Assembly: GCA_964590195.1 (NCBI GenBank)
Contig: CAZPWJ010000154.1
Location: forward strand, 1-6,624
From: GCA-2731375 sp964590195
Lineage (GTDB): Bacteria; Pseudomonadota; Alphaproteobacteria; GCA-2731375
Length of the DNA: 6,624 bases
Reading direction: 5' to 3'
Shown piece after piece: positions 4,370-6,624 of this stretch; position 1 is the stretch's first letter, and every line of letters starts with the position of its first letter. The translations under genes were made by a program, and so were the position numbers. A model generated the notes under the pieces. It was not told where the DNA came from. It searched no databases and worked only from the letters and a program-made list of their open reading frames with translations.

Positions 4370-6478
4370 ATGTCAGCGGGATTGGCTTTTGCCATCGTGT
4401 GCGGTTTGATCGCACTATTATACGGTATCTGGGCGGTACGCTCGGTATTATCGGAAAGCGCCGGTAACGAGCGCATGCAGGAAATCGCGGCTGCCGTGCA
4501 GGAAGGCGCCAAGGCTTATCTAAACCGTCAGTACATAACGATCGGCGCGGTTGGCGTGGTGATCTTTATTGTCCTGTTGTTGCTTTTCAACCTGTCCGTC
4601 GCGGCCGCCTTTCTGGTCGGCTCGGTGCTTTCGGGCGCGGCAGGCTATATCGGCATGAACGTCTCGGTCCGCGCCAATGTGCGCACCGCCGAGGGCGCCC
4701 GCCAAAGCCTGGGCAAGGGCCTGGAGATCGCCTTCAAATCCGGCGCCATCACCGGCATGCTGGTGGCTGGCCTGGCCCTGCTGGGCGTGGCGGTGACTTA
4801 TGCGGTATTGTTGTCGATGGGCGTTACGGGCCGTGATCTGATTGATCCTCTGGTCGCCTTGGGCTTCGGCGCTTCGCTGATTTCCATCTTTGCCCGCCTG
4901 GGCGGCGGCATCTTTACCAAGGGCGCCGATGTCGGCGGTGATCTGGTTGGCAAGGTCGAGGCCGGCATCCCCGAGGATGACCCCCGCAACCCCGCCACCA
5001 TCGCCGATAACGTCGGTGACAACGTTGGTGACTGCGCCGGCATGGCGGCTGACCTGTTCGAGACTTATGCGGTGACCGTGGTCGCCACCATGGTTTTGGC
5101 CTCGATCTTCTTCGCGGGCGATGCGGCATTGGCCGGCAAGATGATGCTCTATCCCCTGGTCATTGGCGGCGCTTGCATCATCACCTCGGTGATCGGCACC
5201 TTCTTCGTCAAGCTGGGCGCCTCCAAGAACATCATGGGTGCGATGTACAAAGGCTTCATCGTCTCCGCCGTCTTGTCCGCCGTTGCCATGTGGCCGGTAA
5301 CCAGTTGGATCGTCGGCATGGGCGAGATCGGTGACACGGGCTTCTCCGGCAGGCATCTGTTCTATTGTGGTCTTGTCGGCCTGGCGGTGACCGGCCTGTT
5401 GATCTGGGTGACGGAATACTACACCTCGACCGAGTATCGTCCGGTGCGCAGCGTTGCTCAGGCCTCGACCACGGGGCATGGCACCAACGTCATCCAGGGC
5501 CTGGCTATCGGCATGGAATCGACGGCCATTCCCGCGATTATCATCATCGCCGGTATCTTCATCACCTTCACCCTGGCTGGTCTGATGGGCATTGCCATCG
5601 CGGTGACCACGATGCTGGCCCTGGCCGGCATGGTCGTGGCCCTGGATGCCTATGGTCCGGTGACCGATAACGCCGGCGGCATTGCCGAAATGGCGGAAAT
5701 GGACGAGGAAGTTCGCAATACCACGGATGCCCTGGACGCCGTTGGCAACACCACCAAGGCGGTGACCAAGGGCTATGCCATCGGTTCCGCCGGTCTGGGC
5801 GCCCTGGTGCTGTTCGCGGCCTATACGGAGGATCTGAAATTCTTCGCGGCCAATTCCGACCAATACACTTACTTCAAGGATGTGACGGTCGATTTCGCCC
5901 TGTCCAATCCTTATGTGGTAATCGGCCTAATCTTTGGCGGTCTGCTGCCGTTCCTCTTTGGCGCCATGTCCATGACGGCTGTTGGCCGCGCGGCGGGTAC
6001 CGTCGTGGAAGAGGTTCGCAGCCAATTCCAGGCTAATCCCGGTATCATGGCGGGCACCTCCAAGCCTGATTATGGCCGTACGGTGGATTTGCTGACCAAG
6101 GCGGCGATCAAGGAGATGATTATCCCCTCGATGCTGCCCGTGTTGGCGCCGATCGTGCTGTACTTCGTCATGGTTGGTCTGGCCGGCAAGGGCGAGGCTT
6201 TCGCTGCCGTGGGTGCGATGTTGCTGGGCGTGATCGTTACCGGTCTGTATCTGGCCATTTCCATGACAGTCGGCGGCGGTGCCTGGGATAACGCCAAGAA
6301 ATATGTCGAGGACGGAAATCTTGGCGGCAAGGGTTCGGAAACCCATAAGGCGGCGATCACCGGCGATACGGTCGGCGATCCCTACAAGGATACCGCCGGT
6401 CCGGCCGTGAACCCGATGATCAAGATCACCAACATCATGGCTTTGTTGTTGTTGGGCGTTCTGGCCCATTGGAACTAA
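4370..6478 (+). CDS. hppA: K+-insensitive pyrophosphate-energised proton pump (H+-PPase)
   Basis: Membrane-bound pyrophosphatase that couples hydrolysis of PPi, or its synthesis in reverse, to proton movement across the cytoplasmic membrane. The 702-residue product is full length and contains the many hydrophobic helices of the family (about 16 in known members). The catalytic region includes DVGGDLVGKVE (187-197), EDDPRNP (202-208), DNVGDNVGDCAGMAADLFE (213-231), DNAGGIAEMAEM (433-444) and GDTVGDPYKDTAGPAVNP (665-682), supplying the acidic residues that bind Mg-PPi. Lys463 in GNTTKA is the residue type that replaces the K+ site in K+-independent enzymes (K+-dependent ones have alanine). A ribosome-binding site AAAGAGGA (4354-4361) precedes the ATG with good spacing. 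The gene stands alone between a divergent promoter region and a strong terminator. The only oddity seen is Gly190, where alanine is usual. Confidence 0.98.
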   Translation: MSAGLAFAIVCGLIALLYGIWAVRSVLSESAGNERMQEIAAAVQEGAKAYLNRQYITIGAVGVVIFIVLLLLFNLSVAAAFLVGSVLSGAAGYIGMNVSVRANVRTAEGARQSLGKGLEIAFKSGAITGMLVAGLALLGVAVTYAVLLSMGVTGRDLIDPLVALGFGASLISIFARLGGGIFTKGADVGGDLVGKVEAGIPEDDPRNPATIADNVGDNVGDCAGMAADLFETYAVTVVATMVLASIFFAGDAALAGKMMLYPLVIGGACIITSVIGTFFVKLGASKNIMGAMYKGFIVSAVLSAVAMWPVTSWIVGMGEIGDTGFSGRHLFYCGLVGLAVTGLLIWVTEYYTSTEYRPVRSVAQASTTGHGTNVIQGLAIGMESTAIPAIIIIAGIFITFTLAGLMGIAIAVTTMLALAGMVVALDAYGPVTDNAGGIAEMAEMDEEVRNTTDALDAVGNTTKAVTKGYAIGSAGLGALVLFAAYTEDLKFFAANSDQYTYFKDVTVDFALSNPYVVIGLIFGGLLPFLFGAMSMTAVGRAAGTVVEEVRSQFQANPGIMAGTSKPDYGRTVDLLTKAAIKEMIIPSMLPVLAPIVLYFVMVGLAGKGEAFAAVGAMLLGVIVTGLYLAISMTVGGGAWDNAKKYVEDGNLGGKGSETHKAAITGDTVGDPYKDTAGPAVNPMIKITNIMALLLLGVLAHWN

Positions 6479-6485
6479 TGGCTGG

Positions 6486-6502
6486 GGCCGACCCGGTCGG
6501 CC
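6486..6502 (+). repeat. small hairpin just after hppA
   Basis: GGCCGAC (6486-6492) and GTCGGCC (6496-6502) form a perfect 7-bp stem with a 3-base loop, beginning eight bases after the hppA stop. No T tract follows, so it is not itself an intrinsic terminator. In the transcript it would lie just upstream of the terminator hairpin and could protect the 3' end. Confidence 0.5.
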
Positions 6503-6513
6503 GCAGACAAAAT

Positions 6514-6550
6514 AAGACCCCGCCGGCGGCAGCCGGCGGGGTCTTTATTT
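6514..6550 (+). terminator. intrinsic terminator of hppA
   Basis: AAGACCCCGCCGGC (6514-6527) pairs perfectly over 14 bp with GCCGGCGGGGTCTT (6532-6545) around the loop GGCA. It is followed by a T-rich run (TTTATTT from 6544) and preceded by an A-rich run, AAAATAA. It should stop transcription leaving hppA, and the flanking A and T runs let it work for minus-strand transcription arriving from beyond the window. Confidence 0.92.
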
Positions 6551-6624
6551 CCGGAAACGCTCTAGTTCTCGGTATTGGCTTACCTGCCCGCTCCCCCTCC
6601 CGGCCACCCAATGAGGATAATCCC

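Noticed and set aside
4520..5863. Long minus-strand open frame of 447 codons opposite hppA
   Set aside because: Composition dominated by Gly, Asp, His and Gln with no membrane or domain character; a shadow of hppA codon bias.
6545..6624. Possible end of a minus-strand gene reaching in from beyond the window, with a TAA at 6545-6547
   Set aside because: Only about 25 codons are visible, other minus-strand frames are equally possible, and the stop would fall inside the terminator stem.

Overview
The window reads as GC-rich alphaproteobacterial chromosome, most likely from the Rhodospirillales. The 702-residue K+-independent proton pyrophosphatase, with the same length as I recall for the Rhodospirillum rubrum enzyme, and the alphaproteobacterial style of the DEAD-box helicase both point there. 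This placement is an inference from protein character, not from a database search.

Layout: bases 1-56 do not continue the gene that follows and may be the outer end of an insertion sequence. Bases 54-575 (+) hold the C-terminal half of an MFS transporter that has lost its N-terminal half. After a short gap with small inverted repeats comes a complete DEAD-box RNA helicase (663-2606, +) with a DbpA-type RNA-binding domain and a long basic tail. Converging on it, 21 bases away, is a two-gene minus-strand operon: a small five-helix cytochrome b (3379-3945), then an anchored periplasmic cytochrome c with eight CxxCH haem sites (2628-3377). A 424-base divergent intergenic region rich in palindromes (3946-4369) separates this operon from hppA (4370-6478, +), which ends in a strong intrinsic terminator (6514-6550). 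The last 74 bases hold nothing I can assign.

How the genes work together: the cytochrome pair is the most interesting content. The b-type subunit carries two histidine pairs (H74/H88 and H164/H178), each 14 residues apart on two helices predicted to run parallel. This is the arrangement that holds two stacked haems b in bc-type cytochromes. The next gene, one base downstream, encodes a compact octahaem carrier. The simplest reading is a membrane module that moves electrons between the quinone pool and a periplasmic multihaem wire; its terminal partner is not in the window. HppA is also a membrane energy-conserving enzyme, but it is divergently transcribed and no direct link is shown. The helicase and the MFS remnant look functionally unrelated to the cytochromes.
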